From: Betaproteobacteria bacterium
Lineage (GTDB): Bacteria; Pseudomonadota; Gammaproteobacteria; Burkholderiales; Casimicrobiaceae
Direction of reading: 5' to 3'
Assembly: GCA_016720425.1 (NCBI GenBank)
Contig: JADKKQ010000001.1
Coordinates: forward strand, 434,001 to 498,000
DNA length: 64,000 nucleotides
This document shows, piece after piece, positions 1 to 8,716 of this stretch. The notes under the pieces were generated by a model. It saw nothing but the letters and a program-made list of their open reading frames with translations. It had not been told where the DNA came from and searched no databases. The translations under genes and the position numbers were made by a program. Within the stretch, counting starts at the first letter, position 1. Each line of letters starts with the position of its first letter.

Positions 1-298
1 CCAGGCAGATGAGCGTCGTCGCGAGCGCCACGCCGAAGCTCTTGGCGAAGATCTGGGCGTAGATCCAGTCGCCGAAGAAGACGCCGTAGTTCTCGAAGGT
101 GATGCCGCTGTCCTCGCCGGGCCGGCCCCCGAACAGCGGCGCCAGCGCGCCGAACTCGCCCGGATAGCGGACGCTGGCCACGACCATGATCGCGGCCGGC
201 ACGAGGAAGAAGATGCAGAGGAAGACGAACGGCGGCCCGCTGACCAGCCACTGGGTCAGCCGTCCCGAGCGGGTCCGGGTCGAGGTGTCGGCGTGCAT
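1..298 (-). CDS. ABC transporter permease, PotB-like (partial, left edge)
   Basis: This is the N-terminal 99 residues of an inner-membrane ABC permease of the spermidine/putrescine type; the rest lies outside the window. A short charged N-terminus is followed by a hydrophobic segment at about residues 22-42. The segment ITFENYGVFFGD, where the periplasmic loop leads to the next helix, is typical of PotB-like permeases. The start codon lies 24 bases beyond the stop of the ATPase gene, which is transcribed first on the same strand, so the two belong to one importer operon. Polyamine specificity is inferred from the family and could be another small organic solute. Confidence 0.8.
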   Translation of the reverse strand, partial: MHADTSTRTRSGRLTQWLVSGPPFVFLCIFFLVPAAIMVVASVRYPGEFGALAPLFGGRPGEDSGITFENYGVFFGDWIYAQIFAKSFGVALATTLICL

Positions 299-322
299 CG
301 GGTTCGGGCGCCGCGGGCAGGT

Positions 323-1405
323 TCAGGCGTCGAGGAAGGCGCCGGCCTCGGCCTTCCACGACAGGCGCACGTGATCGCCGACCTCGAAGAACTTGGCGCG
401 GCCGGGCGCCGAGTTGGGCAGCAGCGCCTCGAAGCGCTTGCCGTCCGGCAGGTCGACGATGTAGGTGGTGACGTCGCCGATGTAGAGGAAGTCGTTGACG
501 ACGCCCTCGAACTGGTTGGGGTCGGGCGAGGCTTCGGCGGCCGCCCGGATCGACACCTGCTCGGGGCGGATGACGAAGACCCCCCCGGTCCCGGCCTTCA
601 CGCCCTCGCGAGACGGCGCCGCGATCCGGCCGAGCGTGCCGAGCTCGAGCGTCAGCGTGCCGCCGGTCGCCGCGACCGTGGCTTCGTGCATGTTGACGTT
701 GCCGATGAAGTCGGCGACGAAGCGGTTCTTCGGGAAGCCGTAGAGCTTGTCCGGCTCGTCCATCTGCTCGATCACGCCGTGGTTCATCACCGCGATCCGG
801 TGCGACAGCGCCAGCGCCTCGGCCTGCGAGTGGGTGACGAAGACGAAGGTGACGCCGACGCCCCGCTGCAGCCGGATCAGCTCGATCTGCATCTGCTCGC
901 GGAGCTTGGCGTCGAGCGCGCCCAGCGGCTCGTCGAGCAGCAGCAGGCGCGGCCGGTTGACCAGCCCGCGGGCGAGCGCGACCCGCTGCTTCTGCCCGCC
1001 GGACAGCTCGTGCGGGTAGCGCTGCTCCAGCTTGTCGAGCTTGACCTGGGCGACCGCCTCGCGGACCCGGGTGCGGACCTCGTCGTCGGCCTTGCCCGCC
1101 ATGCGCAGCGGGAAGGCGATGTTCTGCGCCACCGTCATGTGCGGAAACAGCGCGTAGCTCTGGAACACCGTGTGGATCGGCCGCTGCTCCGCCGGCGTGT
1201 CCCTGAGGTCGACCCCGTCGAGGACGATCGCCCCGCTGTCGGGCAGGTCGAAGCCGGCGATCATCCGCAGCAACGTCGTCTTGCCGCAGCCGGAGGGGCC
1301 GAGCAGCGTGAAGAACTCCCCGGATTCGACGGTGAAGCTGACGTCGTCGACGGCGGTGAAGTCGCCGAAGCGGCGGCTGACGTTCTTGATCTCGAGGAGT
1401 GCCAT
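323..1405 (-). CDS. ABC transporter ATP-binding protein, PotA-like
   Basis: This 360-residue ATPase energises the importer whose permease follows. Walker A GPSGCGKTT is at residues 36-44, the LSGGQ signature at 134-138 and Walker B LLLLDEP at 154-160. About 120 C-terminal residues form a TOBE-type regulatory domain, which places it in the PotA/FbpC/CysA group. Start MALLEIKNVS is preferred: a start 17 codons upstream would add a tail without family resemblance. The sensor half ends in FLDA. Substrate (polyamine or similar) is inferred from resemblance of both subunits to Pot systems; no binding protein is visible. Confidence 0.88.
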   Translation of the reverse strand: MALLEIKNVSRRFGDFTAVDDVSFTVESGEFFTLLGPSGCGKTTLLRMIAGFDLPDSGAIVLDGVDLRDTPAEQRPIHTVFQSYALFPHMTVAQNIAFPLRMAGKADDEVRTRVREAVAQVKLDKLEQRYPHELSGGQKQRVALARGLVNRPRLLLLDEPLGALDAKLREQMQIELIRLQRGVGVTFVFVTHSQAEALALSHRIAVMNHGVIEQMDEPDKLYGFPKNRFVADFIGNVNMHEATVAATGGTLTLELGTLGRIAAPSREGVKAGTGGVFVIRPEQVSIRAAAEASPDPNQFEGVVNDFLYIGDVTTYIVDLPDGKRFEALLPNSAPGRAKFFEVGDHVRLSWKAEAGAFLDA

Positions 1406-1455
1406 CGGGCCGGGCCTCGCGGGCGAGGTGGAATGGTGGGCGGCGAAACCGTTCA

Positions 1456-1463
1456 ATTGTATA
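1456..1463 (-). promoter_or_regulatory. Putative extended -10 promoter of the PotA/PotB-like operon
   Basis: In a GC-rich region an AT-rich island (about 1453-1475) reads on the minus strand TTTGCTATACAATTG. It contains an extended -10 (TGC then TATACA) about 53 bases upstream of the ATPase start. No good -35 is seen. The remaining 1464-1742 holds no gene I can support. Confidence 0.4.
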
Positions 1464-1742
1464 GCAAATCATTTTTCCGGCGACGCGGCGCCGCCGGTCC
1501 CGGGACGGGGGGCGCGGGTGTCCCCGCGGGGGGGGCGCGAGCGAGCGTTGGTGCCGGGATGACGACGGCCCGCCGCCGGCTCGGCTGAAGGGCCGATGGC
1601 GCACCGCCGCGCGCGGGTGTCCGATGGCGGTCAGCGGGCCCGGCCGCAGCGGCTCGCGTCCGGCACTCCTTTTGCTTTTTGCCGCCGGTGGGGGTTCAGA
1701 AATCCGCCGCCGGTCCGTAAACGCCTAATAGAGCCACCGCCC

Positions 1743-2489
1743 ATGAGCCCCGCCCCCGACAAGCCGACGCTCCTCGACCAACTGCGCCGCCAATCGGTGG
1801 CGCTGCAGGCGCAGGAGGGGGCCAAGCGGCGGCCGGTCGAGGAAGCGCTGCAGGACCTCGACCGCCGGCTGTGGCGCGTCTTCCGCTGGTTCGACGAGGC
1901 GCTGCACCACCTCGAGGTGATCAAGCCCGGCGTCGCGCACGCGTTCCGGCTGGACCCGATCCTCGCCATCGAGTCCCCGCACTACGACCGGGGGTTCGTC
2001 TCCTATCGCCGGCGCGCGCTCGCCGGGCTCGAGCTGCTCGAGCACGTCGAGGTCTTCTACCGGCTGGCGAAGGACGGCGAGATCATGCTCAAGGTGCCCC
2101 CCGGGGCGGCGCTGGGCGTCGAGGAGCGCCTGCGGGCGGCACATCTGCATTACCACTACCAGACCGAGACCGACCAGAACCGCGTCGTCCGCCACGGCGT
2201 GTTCCGGGTGACGCCGGAGATCGCCTCGTCGATCCGGTTCGCGCCCGACTACCGCCGGCAGGTGGTCGAGGTGACGCTGCGCAACGTCGACCGGTTCGAG
2301 GCGGTCGCGCTCGAGTTCGGGGCCGAGGCCATCGACGAGACCGTGCTCGAGGACCTCTTCCGCTTCGTCATGGGCGAGGCCAGCACCTTCCTGCGGCGCG
2401 CGCCGCTGGTCGGCGTCGGGGCGCGGCGGCCGGAGCCGCGGTCGTCGCCGGCGTCGACGATCGCCCCGGTCGGGGCCGTGGCCCGGTAG
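1743..2489 (+). CDS. Conserved hypothetical protein, 248 aa
   Basis: I do not recognise a named family. The start ATG (MSPAPDKPTLLDQLRRQ) fits where protein-like composition begins. The protein looks cytoplasmic: no signal peptide or membrane segment. A helical, charged N-terminal part (residues 10-50) is followed by a mixed alpha/beta core containing FRLDPILAIESPHYDRGF and an acidic C-terminal region ending in FRFVMGEASTF. The last 30 residues are low-complexity. It is convergent with ubiB, 38 bases away. No strong ribosome-binding site is seen. Function unknown; coding reality is supported by consistent third-position GC and a globular sequence. Confidence 0.7.
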   Translation: MSPAPDKPTLLDQLRRQSVALQAQEGAKRRPVEEALQDLDRRLWRVFRWFDEALHHLEVIKPGVAHAFRLDPILAIESPHYDRGFVSYRRRALAGLELLEHVEVFYRLAKDGEIMLKVPPGAALGVEERLRAAHLHYHYQTETDQNRVVRHGVFRVTPEIASSIRFAPDYRRQVVEVTLRNVDRFEAVALEFGAEAIDETVLEDLFRFVMGEASTFLRRAPLVGVGARRPEPRSSPASTIAPVGAVAR

Positions 2490-2527
2490 CGGCGCGGTGC
2501 GCAGACCGGCGGTGGGAGCGCTCGCGC

Positions 2528-4057
2528 TCAGCCGGGCCGTCCGAGCAGCAGCCCGACGGCAGCGACCAGCAGCACCGCGATCAGCCCCAGCAGGCGGTTG
2601 CGGCGGTTCTGCGCGGCGGCGAGTTCCTTGATCGCCTCGTCCGAGGCCGACGGCGGCGCCAGCAGCTTGCGGTGCAGCAGACGCGGGATCTCCGGCAGCG
2701 CGGCGACGATGTAGGGCGCCTCCGCCAGCAGCCGCCGCTTCAGCGCCGGCAGGCCGATCTGGTTCTGCATCCACCGCTCGAGGAAGGGCTTGGCCGTCAC
2801 CCACAGGTCGAGGTCGGGGTCGAGCTGCCGGCCCAGGCCCTCGATGTTGAGCAGCGTCTTCTGCAGCAGCACGAGCTGGGGCTGGATCTCGACGTTGAAG
2901 CGGCGCGACGCGCGGAACAGCTGCAGCAGCACCTTGCCCAGCGAAATCTCCTTCAGCGGTCGGTCGAAGATGGGCTCGCAGACGACGCGGATCTCCGTCT
3001 CCAGCTCGTCGACGCGGGTGTCCGGGGGCACCCAGCCGGACTCGATGTGCGCGGTGGCGACCCGGTGGTAGTCGCGGCGGAAGAAGGCGAGGAAGTTCTG
3101 CGCCAGGTAGCCCTGGTCCGTTTCCGACAGCGTGCCGACGATGCCGAAGTCGAGCGCGATGTACTTGCCGAAGTGCTCGGGGTCGACGGCGACGAAGATG
3201 TTGCCGGGGTGCATGTCGGCGTGGAAGAAGCCGTCCCGGAACACCTGCGTGAAGAAGAGCTCGACGCCGTAGCGGGACAGCTTCTTCAGGTCGACGCCGG
3301 CCTCGACCAGCCGCTCGGTCTGGGCGATCGGGATGCCGGTCATCCGCTCCATCACCATCACGTCGCTGGTGCACCAGTCCCAGTGGACCTCGGGCACGCA
3401 GAGCAGCGGCGAACGCAGGAAGTTGCGCCGCAGCTGCGAGCAGTTGGCGGCTTCGCGCGACAGGTCGAGTTCGTCGCGCAGCGTCTTCTCGAACTCGGCG
3501 ACCACCGCGCGCGGCCGCAGCCGCTTGCCGTCGGACCACAGCTTCTCCACCAGCATCGCCGCGGTCTGCATCAGCGCGATGTCGTGCTGGATGACGTCGG
3601 CGATGTTCGGACGCAGCACCTTGATCGCCACCTTCCGGCCGTCGGGGAGCTCGGCGAAGTGCACCTGCGCGACCGACGCGCTGGCGACGGGTTCGCGCTC
3701 GAACGAACGGAACACCTCGTCGACCGGCTTGCCGTACGCGCGCTCCAGCGTGGCGACGAACTGCTCGGAGGGGAACGGCGGCACGCGGTCCTGCAGGCGC
3801 GCCAGCTCGTCGGCGAGGTCGGGCGGCAGCAGGTCGCGGCGGGTCGACAGCATCTGGCCGAACTTGACGAAGATGGGGCCCAGGTCCTGCAGCGCGAGGC
3901 GCAGGCGCTCCGCGCGCGGGGCCGAGGTGTCGCGCCAGAAGGTCAGGGCGCGCGCCAGCGGCCGCACCGCGCGAAAGCGCTCGTGGCCGGTGAGGAACTC
4001 GTCGAGCCCGTACCTGAGGGCGACGATGACGATCGTGGCGAGGCGCAGCAGACGCAT
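2528..4057 (-). CDS. ubiB: UbiB-family atypical kinase/ATPase for ubiquinone biosynthesis
   Basis: This 509-residue protein supports the aerobic ubiquinone pathway as part of the Ubi metabolon at the inner membrane. The family hallmark KxGQ is visible as VKFGQMLSTRRDLLP. The nucleotide-binding core has the AxVAQVH stretch (ASVAQVHFAEL), the invariant Lys in VAIKVLRP, HADMHPGNIF as catalytic loop and ALDFGIVG as the DFG-like motif. Two C-terminal hydrophobic segments (about 485-506) give the membrane anchor. Length matches the family. It is divergent from the thioesterase gene and close to ubiJ and ubiE, as in many betaproteobacteria. Confidence 0.95.
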   Translation of the reverse strand: MRLLRLATIVIVALRYGLDEFLTGHERFRAVRPLARALTFWRDTSAPRAERLRLALQDLGPIFVKFGQMLSTRRDLLPPDLADELARLQDRVPPFPSEQFVATLERAYGKPVDEVFRSFEREPVASASVAQVHFAELPDGRKVAIKVLRPNIADVIQHDIALMQTAAMLVEKLWSDGKRLRPRAVVAEFEKTLRDELDLSREAANCSQLRRNFLRSPLLCVPEVHWDWCTSDVMVMERMTGIPIAQTERLVEAGVDLKKLSRYGVELFFTQVFRDGFFHADMHPGNIFVAVDPEHFGKYIALDFGIVGTLSETDQGYLAQNFLAFFRRDYHRVATAHIESGWVPPDTRVDELETEIRVVCEPIFDRPLKEISLGKVLLQLFRASRRFNVEIQPQLVLLQKTLLNIEGLGRQLDPDLDLWVTAKPFLERWMQNQIGLPALKRRLLAEAPYIVAALPEIPRLLHRKLLAPPSASDEAIKELAAAQNRRNRLLGLIAVLLVAAVGLLLGRPG

Positions 4058-4125
4058 GACCGCCGATTGTACGGGATCGCGGCGACCCGGCCGACCCGCG
4101 CGGGCGGCCCCGCCGGCGGTCGCGC

Positions 4126-4131
4126 GATAAT
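4126..4131 (+). promoter_or_regulatory. Putative -10 element (GATAAT) directly before the thioesterase start
   Basis: GATAAT ends six bases before the ATG of the thioesterase gene, so the predicted transcription start falls on or next to the start codon and the transcript could be leaderless. No Shine-Dalgarno sequence is visible between the two. The upstream 40 bases are GC-rich without a clear -35. Confidence 0.3.
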
Positions 4132-4137
4132 GCGTGG

Positions 4138-4611
4138 ATGCCGCGCATCTACACCCACCGCTTCACCGTCGCCGACGACGCCATCGACGTCAACCGCCAC
4201 GTCAACAACCTCGCCTACGTGCGCTGGATGCAGGACGTGGCCACCGCGCATTCGGCGGCGCAGGGGTGGACCTTCGAGCGCTACCTCGCCGCCGGCGCGG
4301 GGTGGTTCGTCCGCTCGCATTACATCGAGTACCTGCGCCCCGCCTTCCTCGGCGACGCGCTCGCCGTGCACACCTGGGTTTCGGGATTCAAGCCGCGCAG
4401 CTCGCCGCGCCGTTACCTGTTCGTGCGCGATGCCGACCAAGTGCCGATCGCCAGGGCCGAGACGCTCTGGGTGTTCGTCGATTTCGCGACCGGCCGGCCG
4501 GTGCGGATTCCGGTCGACGTCGAAGCGGCGTTCCCGGTGGTGCCCGACGACGATCCGGAATTGCAGGCGCTGCGCGCGCCGGCCGGATCGGCGGGGGCCG
4601 GCCGAACCTAG
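4138..4611 (+). CDS. Acyl-CoA thioesterase, hot-dog fold (YbgC/4HBT-like)
   Basis: This 157-residue single hot-dog domain protein is expected to hydrolyse acyl-CoA thioesters in the cytoplasm. The 4HBT-type signature is clear near the N-terminus: DVNRHVNNLAYVRWMQD, with the catalytic Asp of this family at the position usual for YbgC/FadM-type enzymes. The C-terminal 25 residues are disordered. Its end overlaps by four bases the convergent ubiJ gene. The substrate is not deducible; location among ubi genes may be incidental. Confidence 0.85.
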   Translation: MPRIYTHRFTVADDAIDVNRHVNNLAYVRWMQDVATAHSAAQGWTFERYLAAGAGWFVRSHYIEYLRPAFLGDALAVHTWVSGFKPRSSPRRYLFVRDADQVPIARAETLWVFVDFATGRPVRIPVDVEAAFPVVPDDDPELQALRAPAGSAGAGRT

Positions 4612-5198
4612 TCCGCCGGCGAGGCCGGCAGGCGCGCGGCCAGGGCGTCGAGCCGGGCGGCGAACGCGTCGACGCGCGCGGCGAGCGCGGCGCTTTCCTG
4701 CGCCAGGACGCGCGCTTCGTCGCCGCGCGCGAGCAGGCCCGCCTCGTCGCGCGCGTAGCTGCCCACGGTTTCGCCGACTCGCTCGACCGCGTATTCGGGA
4801 AAGGCGAGCAGGCGCCGTCCGGTGTCGGCGACCCGCTGGCCGACGATCGGCCCCAGCGCGTCGGCGAACGCCTGCTCGACGAACCAGGGCAGCGTCAGCG
4901 CGAGGTCGCGCAGCGTCGCCGCCAGCGCCGGCGCGCCTTCCGCCGCGACCAGGCTATCCCAGCGCGACGGATCGGCAAGGAAGGAGGGAATCGCGAGCGG
5001 CGAGATCCGCAGCGTGAGGTCGGCGCTGCCGCCGCCCAGCGGCGTCGTCTCGATGAGGCCGGACGAGGCGACGCGAAACCCGGTGGCGACCGGTCCCACG
5101 GCGAGCACGAACATCTGCCCGGCGTGGACCGCCAGGCGCTCGCGCGCCCAGGCTTCGCGCTCGAGCACGCGGTTGGCGAACGCGGCGGCCGGCTGCAT
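4608..5198 (-). CDS. ubiJ: UbiJ-like SCP2-domain accessory factor of ubiquinone biosynthesis
   Basis: This 196-residue protein has an SCP2-like lipid-binding N-terminal domain (about residues 15-110) and a helical C-terminal tail rich in Ala, Arg and Asp (about 150-190), the layout of UbiJ. UbiJ binds ubiquinone intermediates and scaffolds the Ubi complex. Position supports the call: same strand as and downstream of ubiE, with ubiB beyond the thioesterase gene. Sequence similarity within this family is low, so synteny carries much of the weight. Confidence 0.8.
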   Translation of the reverse strand: MQPAAAFANRVLEREAWARERLAVHAGQMFVLAVGPVATGFRVASSGLIETTPLGGGSADLTLRISPLAIPSFLADPSRWDSLVAAEGAPALAATLRDLALTLPWFVEQAFADALGPIVGQRVADTGRRLLAFPEYAVERVGETVGSYARDEAGLLARGDEARVLAQESAALAARVDAFAARLDALAARLPASPAD

Positions 5199-5238
5199 GG
5201 CTGCGCTCGTGGTCGACGGGGCCGGGGCGCCGCCGGTC

Positions 5239-6189
5239 TCAGGCGGCCTCGACCTGCTCGATGCCGGCCAGCAGCCACCCGGCCGAGCCGTCGACCGGCT
5301 TGGTCAGGTTCCAGATCTCGTCGATCGACGTCGTCAGGTCCGCGCCGTCCTCGCGCAGCGTGCCGGTGAAGCGGACGCTGGCCCAGTGGTCGCGGCCCTC
5401 GGTCTTCACCTCGAGCACTTCGGCGTTGAGCGTGACCACCTCGGTCGGGCGCTGCTCGCCGCGCGCTTCGAGATCGCGCGTCACCTCGGCCAGCATCGCC
5501 GGCGTCATCACGTCGGCCAGCATCTTGCGGTCGTCGCGGTCGAACGCCGCCTGCAGGCGGTTGAACTGCAGCTTCGCCTGGGCGACGAACGCCGCGGCGT
5601 CGAACCCTTCCGGCAGCCGGCGCGCGAACGCCGCCGACGGCACCGGCGTCGCGGCCATCACCGGTTCGACCCGCGCTTCGCGGGCGAGGACCGGTGCCGG
5701 CTGCGTCTCGTAGCCGCCGGGTTTGGTGTCGAGCCCGCTCGGTCCCGCGTACTGCATCGCGGGCTTCGCCGGCGTGCGCCGGGCAAGGAACATCCGCACG
5801 ACGATCACGACGCCGACCACCAGCAGGCCCATCAGCAGCAGGCTGGCGAAACCCTCGGACAGCCCGAAGTGCGACAGCAGCGCGGCGAGGCCCAGCCCGG
5901 CGGCGAGGCCGGCCAGCGGACCCATCCAGCGCGACATGCCCGACGGGGCGGCGGCAGGGGCGGCGGCCTTGGCCGCGGCGGCGCCGGGCTGCGCCGGCAT
6001 CACCGGCTGCGAAGCCGCGCCGGCAGGTGTCGACGGTGCGGCGGACGGCGGCGTGGCCGGCGCCGGCGCGGTGCTCTGCCGCTGGGCGCCCAGGCTCCTG
6101 CCTCCGCCGAGGCGCTTGGCATCGGCGAGGTCGCTGCCGACGAGGCAGACGATGGCGAGGAAGGCGGCGAGTGTCGCTGCAAGTTTCAC
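5239..6189 (-). CDS. TIM44-like domain protein, membrane-anchored
   Basis: This 316-residue protein has a signal-like hydrophobic N-terminus (residues 1-24), then a Pro/Ala-rich low-complexity linker (35-85), two hydrophobic segments (about 88-106 and 114-131) and a C-terminal TIM44-like domain from about 175 to 310, containing FVAQAKLQFNRLQAAFDRDD and ending IEQVEAA. Start is GTG with a GGAG ribosome-binding site. Bacterial TIM44-like proteins are commonly found next to ubiE/ubiJ in betaproteobacteria; a role in membrane-associated protein or lipid handling is only inferred. Confidence 0.82.
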   Translation of the reverse strand: MKLAATLAAFLAIVCLVGSDLADAKRLGGGRSLGAQRQSTAPAPATPPSAAPSTPAGAASQPVMPAQPGAAAAKAAAPAAAPSGMSRWMGPLAGLAAGLGLAALLSHFGLSEGFASLLLMGLLVVGVVIVVRMFLARRTPAKPAMQYAGPSGLDTKPGGYETQPAPVLAREARVEPVMAATPVPSAAFARRLPEGFDAAAFVAQAKLQFNRLQAAFDRDDRKMLADVMTPAMLAEVTRDLEARGEQRPTEVVTLNAEVLEVKTEGRDHWASVRFTGTLREDGADLTTSIDEIWNLTKPVDGSAGWLLAGIEQVEAA

Positions 6190-6231
6190 GGTCGTTCTCC
6201 GGTCGTGGTCGTACGGGGGATCGGGCCGGCG

Positions 6232-6966
6232 TCAGAGGGCATAGCCCAAGTGCAGGGCCACGACCCCCGCCGCCAGGTTGTGGACTTCGACCCGGTCGAA
6301 GCCCGCTTGTTCCATCATTCGCTGCAGCGTCGCCTGGTCGGGGTGCATCCGGATCGATTCGGCGAGGTAGCGGTAGCTCGCGTCGTCGCCGGCGACGAGC
6401 CGGCCGATGCGCGGGATCACGTTGAAGCTGTACCAGTCGTAGGCGGGCGCCAGCGGCTGCCATACCTTCGAGAACTCCAGCACGGCGGCGACGCCCCCGG
6501 GCTTCAGCACCCGCCGCATCTCGGCGAGCGCGGTTTCCTTGTGCGTCACGTTGCGCAGGCCGAAGGCGATGCTGACGCAATCGAAGTAAGCGCTCGCAAA
6601 CGGCAGCCGCTCGGCATCGCACTGGACGACCGGGAGCGCGAGCCCGAGGTTCAGCAGCTTGTCGCGGCCGACGGCGAGCATCTCGCCGTTGATGTCGGTG
6701 AGGACGACCTGGCCGGCGGGGCCGACGCGGTCGGCGAACAGCCGGACGAGGTCGCCGGTGCCGCCGGCCAGGTCCAGCACCCGCATCCCGGCGCGCACGC
6801 GGGTGGCGCTGACGGCGAAGCGCTTCCACAGCCGGTGCAGCCCCGCCGACATGAGGTCGTTCATCACGTCGTAGCGCGAGGCGACCGAATCGAACACGCC
6901 GCGCACGCGGCGCGCCTTGTCGTCGGGGGCGACTTCCTCGAAGCCGAAGTGCGTGCGCTCGCTCAT
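6232..6966 (-). CDS. ubiE: Bifunctional demethylmenaquinone/2-polyprenyl-benzoquinol C-methyltransferase
   Basis: This 244-residue SAM-dependent methyltransferase carries out the C-methylation step of ubiquinone (and, where present, menaquinone) synthesis. Family motifs visible are the N-terminal VFDSVASRYDVMNDLMS, SAM motif I VLDLAGGTGDL, DINGEML, and the UbiE signature YDWYSFNVIPRIG. Start ATG overlaps the stop of the DUF971 gene by four bases, indicating translational coupling. Downstream are TIM44-like and ubiJ genes on the same strand. Confidence 0.96.
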   Translation of the reverse strand: MSERTHFGFEEVAPDDKARRVRGVFDSVASRYDVMNDLMSAGLHRLWKRFAVSATRVRAGMRVLDLAGGTGDLVRLFADRVGPAGQVVLTDINGEMLAVGRDKLLNLGLALPVVQCDAERLPFASAYFDCVSIAFGLRNVTHKETALAEMRRVLKPGGVAAVLEFSKVWQPLAPAYDWYSFNVIPRIGRLVAGDDASYRYLAESIRMHPDQATLQRMMEQAGFDRVEVHNLAAGVVALHLGYAL

Positions 6967-7340
6967 CGCGGGTCGCGGGTCGCGCCGGCTGCGGCCAGGC
7001 GCTCGAGGTAGCGCTGCCACATCTCGTCCTGGTGCAGGCCAAGCTCGTACAGGTAATCCCAGGAATAGATGCCGGTGTCGTGGCCGTCGGAGAACGTGGG
7101 GCGGATCGCGTAGTGCCCGACGGCCTCCATTTCGGTGATCGACACCTCGCGCTTGCCGACCTGCAGCGTCTCCTGGCCCGGGCCGTGACCGCGAACCTCG
7201 GCCGACGGCGAGTAGACGCGCAGGAACTCGCAGGGCAGGCTGAAGCGCCGCCCGTCGCTGTAGGCGATCTCGAGCAGGCGCGAGATCTGGTGCAGCTTGA
7301 CCTCGGAAGGGGTGGGGGTCGTGGCGTCGAGGCCGGCCAT
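6963..7340 (-). CDS. DUF971-family protein (GBBH-like N-terminal domain)
   Basis: A 125-residue cytoplasmic protein of the DUF971 type, related to the N-terminal domain of gamma-butyrobetaine hydroxylase. Visible family features are the LEIAYSDGRRFSLPCEFLRVYSPSAEV region and the closing GIYSWDYLYELG. It lies first in the operon, overlapping ubiE by four bases. In betaproteobacteria it regularly precedes ubiE; its biochemical role is unknown, although the family has been linked to iron-sulfur related functions. Confidence 0.85.
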   Translation of the reverse strand: MAGLDATTPTPSEVKLHQISRLLEIAYSDGRRFSLPCEFLRVYSPSAEVRGHGPGQETLQVGKREVSITEMEAVGHYAIRPTFSDGHDTGIYSWDYLYELGLHQDEMWQRYLERLAAAGATRDPR

Positions 7341-7470
7341 GTTCAGGGTCGTGCGACGGGCGCACGCGATCGGAATGGACAGCCTGTCAGGTTAGCACAG
7401 CGCGCGGGCCGTCCGGCGGCCACAATGACCACGCCGTCGTCAGGGGCTTGGCCGAAGTGCCGGCGGCGCG

Positions 7471-8634
7471 CTACAGCGTCTTCGGCGACGACGCCTCGGG
7501 CACCATGTCGAGGCCGCCGATGCCGGCGAACACGTTGCGGCCCACGGCCTCCTTGCCGTGCAGCTTGATCTGCAGCCGCAGGTCGTTGAGCGAGTCGGCG
7601 TTGCGCAGCGCGTCCTCGTAGCTGATGAGCCCCGCCTCGTACAGGTCGAACAGCGACTGGTCGAAGGTCTGCATGCCGATCTCGCGCGAGCGCTTCATGA
7701 TGTCCTTGATGCCGCCGACGTCGCCCTTGAAGATCAGGTCGGAGACCAGCGGCGAGTTCAGCATCACCTCGACCGCCGGCACCCGGCCCTTGCCGTCGCG
7801 GCGCGGGATCAGCCGCTGCGCGACGAACGCGCGGACGTTGAGCGAGAGGTCCATCAGCAGCTGCGCGCGGCGCTCCTCCGGGAAGAAGTTGATGATGCGG
7901 TCGAGCGCCTGGTTGGTGCTGTTGGCGTGCAGCGTGGCGAGGCAGAGGTGGCCGGTCTCGGCGAACGACACCGCGTAGTCCATCGTCTCGCGCTCGCGCA
8001 CCTCGCCGATCAGGATCACGTCCGGCGCCTGCCGCAGCGTGTTCTTGAGCGCGACCTGCCAGCTGTCGGTGTCGACGCCGACCTCGCGCTGCGTGACGAT
8101 GCAGTTGCGGTGGTCGTGGACGAACTCGATCGGGTCCTCGATGGTGATGATGTGGCCGTAGCTGTTCTCGTTGCGGTAGCCGAGCAGCGACGCCATCGAC
8201 GTCGACTTGCCGCAGCCGGTGGCGCCGATGAACAGCATGATCCCGCGCTTGGACATGATCACGTCCTTCAGCACCGGCGGCAGGCCCAGGCTCTCGAAGG
8301 TCGGGATGTCGGTGGTGATGGTCCGGAACACCATCCCGGTGCGGCCCTGCTGGACGAAGGCGTTGACCCGGAACCGGCTGATGCCGGGGGGGCTGATGGC
8401 GAAGTTGCACTCCTTCGTCGACTCGAACTCGGCTGCCTGCTTGTCGTTCATCACGCTGCGCACGAGCTCGATCGTGTGCTGCGGCGACAGCGCGGTCTTG
8501 GACACCGGCTGGATCTTGCCGTCGACCTTGATCGCCGGCGGGAAGCCGGCGGTGACGAACAGGTCCGAGCCCTTCTGCTTGACCAGCAGCTCGAGCAGCT
8601 CGTGGATGAATTTGGTGGCGCGTTCGCGTTCCAT
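7471..8634 (-). CDS. pilU: Type IV pilus retraction ATPase paralogue PilU
   Basis: A 387-residue secretion-superfamily hexameric ATPase that assists pilus retraction and twitching. Walker A is GATGCGKST, the Asp box TIEDPIEFVHDH, Walker B ILIGEVRERE and the His box CLATLHANST. It lacks the PilT-specific AIRNLIRE motif, having LVSDLIFKGD at that place, which separates PilU from PilT. It is 82 bases downstream of pilT on the same strand, the usual order. Confidence 0.93.
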   Translation of the reverse strand: MERERATKFIHELLELLVKQKGSDLFVTAGFPPAIKVDGKIQPVSKTALSPQHTIELVRSVMNDKQAAEFESTKECNFAISPPGISRFRVNAFVQQGRTGMVFRTITTDIPTFESLGLPPVLKDVIMSKRGIMLFIGATGCGKSTSMASLLGYRNENSYGHIITIEDPIEFVHDHRNCIVTQREVGVDTDSWQVALKNTLRQAPDVILIGEVRERETMDYAVSFAETGHLCLATLHANSTNQALDRIINFFPEERRAQLLMDLSLNVRAFVAQRLIPRRDGKGRVPAVEVMLNSPLVSDLIFKGDVGGIKDIMKRSREIGMQTFDQSLFDLYEAGLISYEDALRNADSLNDLRLQIKLHGKEAVGRNVFAGIGGLDMVPEASSPKTL

Positions 8635-8716
8635 CGTGCGGGCTCCTTCCGGTCGCGGTGCGGCTGCGGCCGGGCGGGTGGAGGGTTGGCGCCGCGGCGC
8701 CGGCCGGCGCTGCCGG

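Noticed and set aside
293..1588. Long plus-strand open frame over the PotA-like gene
   Set aside because: Composition is that of the antisense strand of a GC-rich gene; Val/Asp/Arg/Leu-rich and without motifs.
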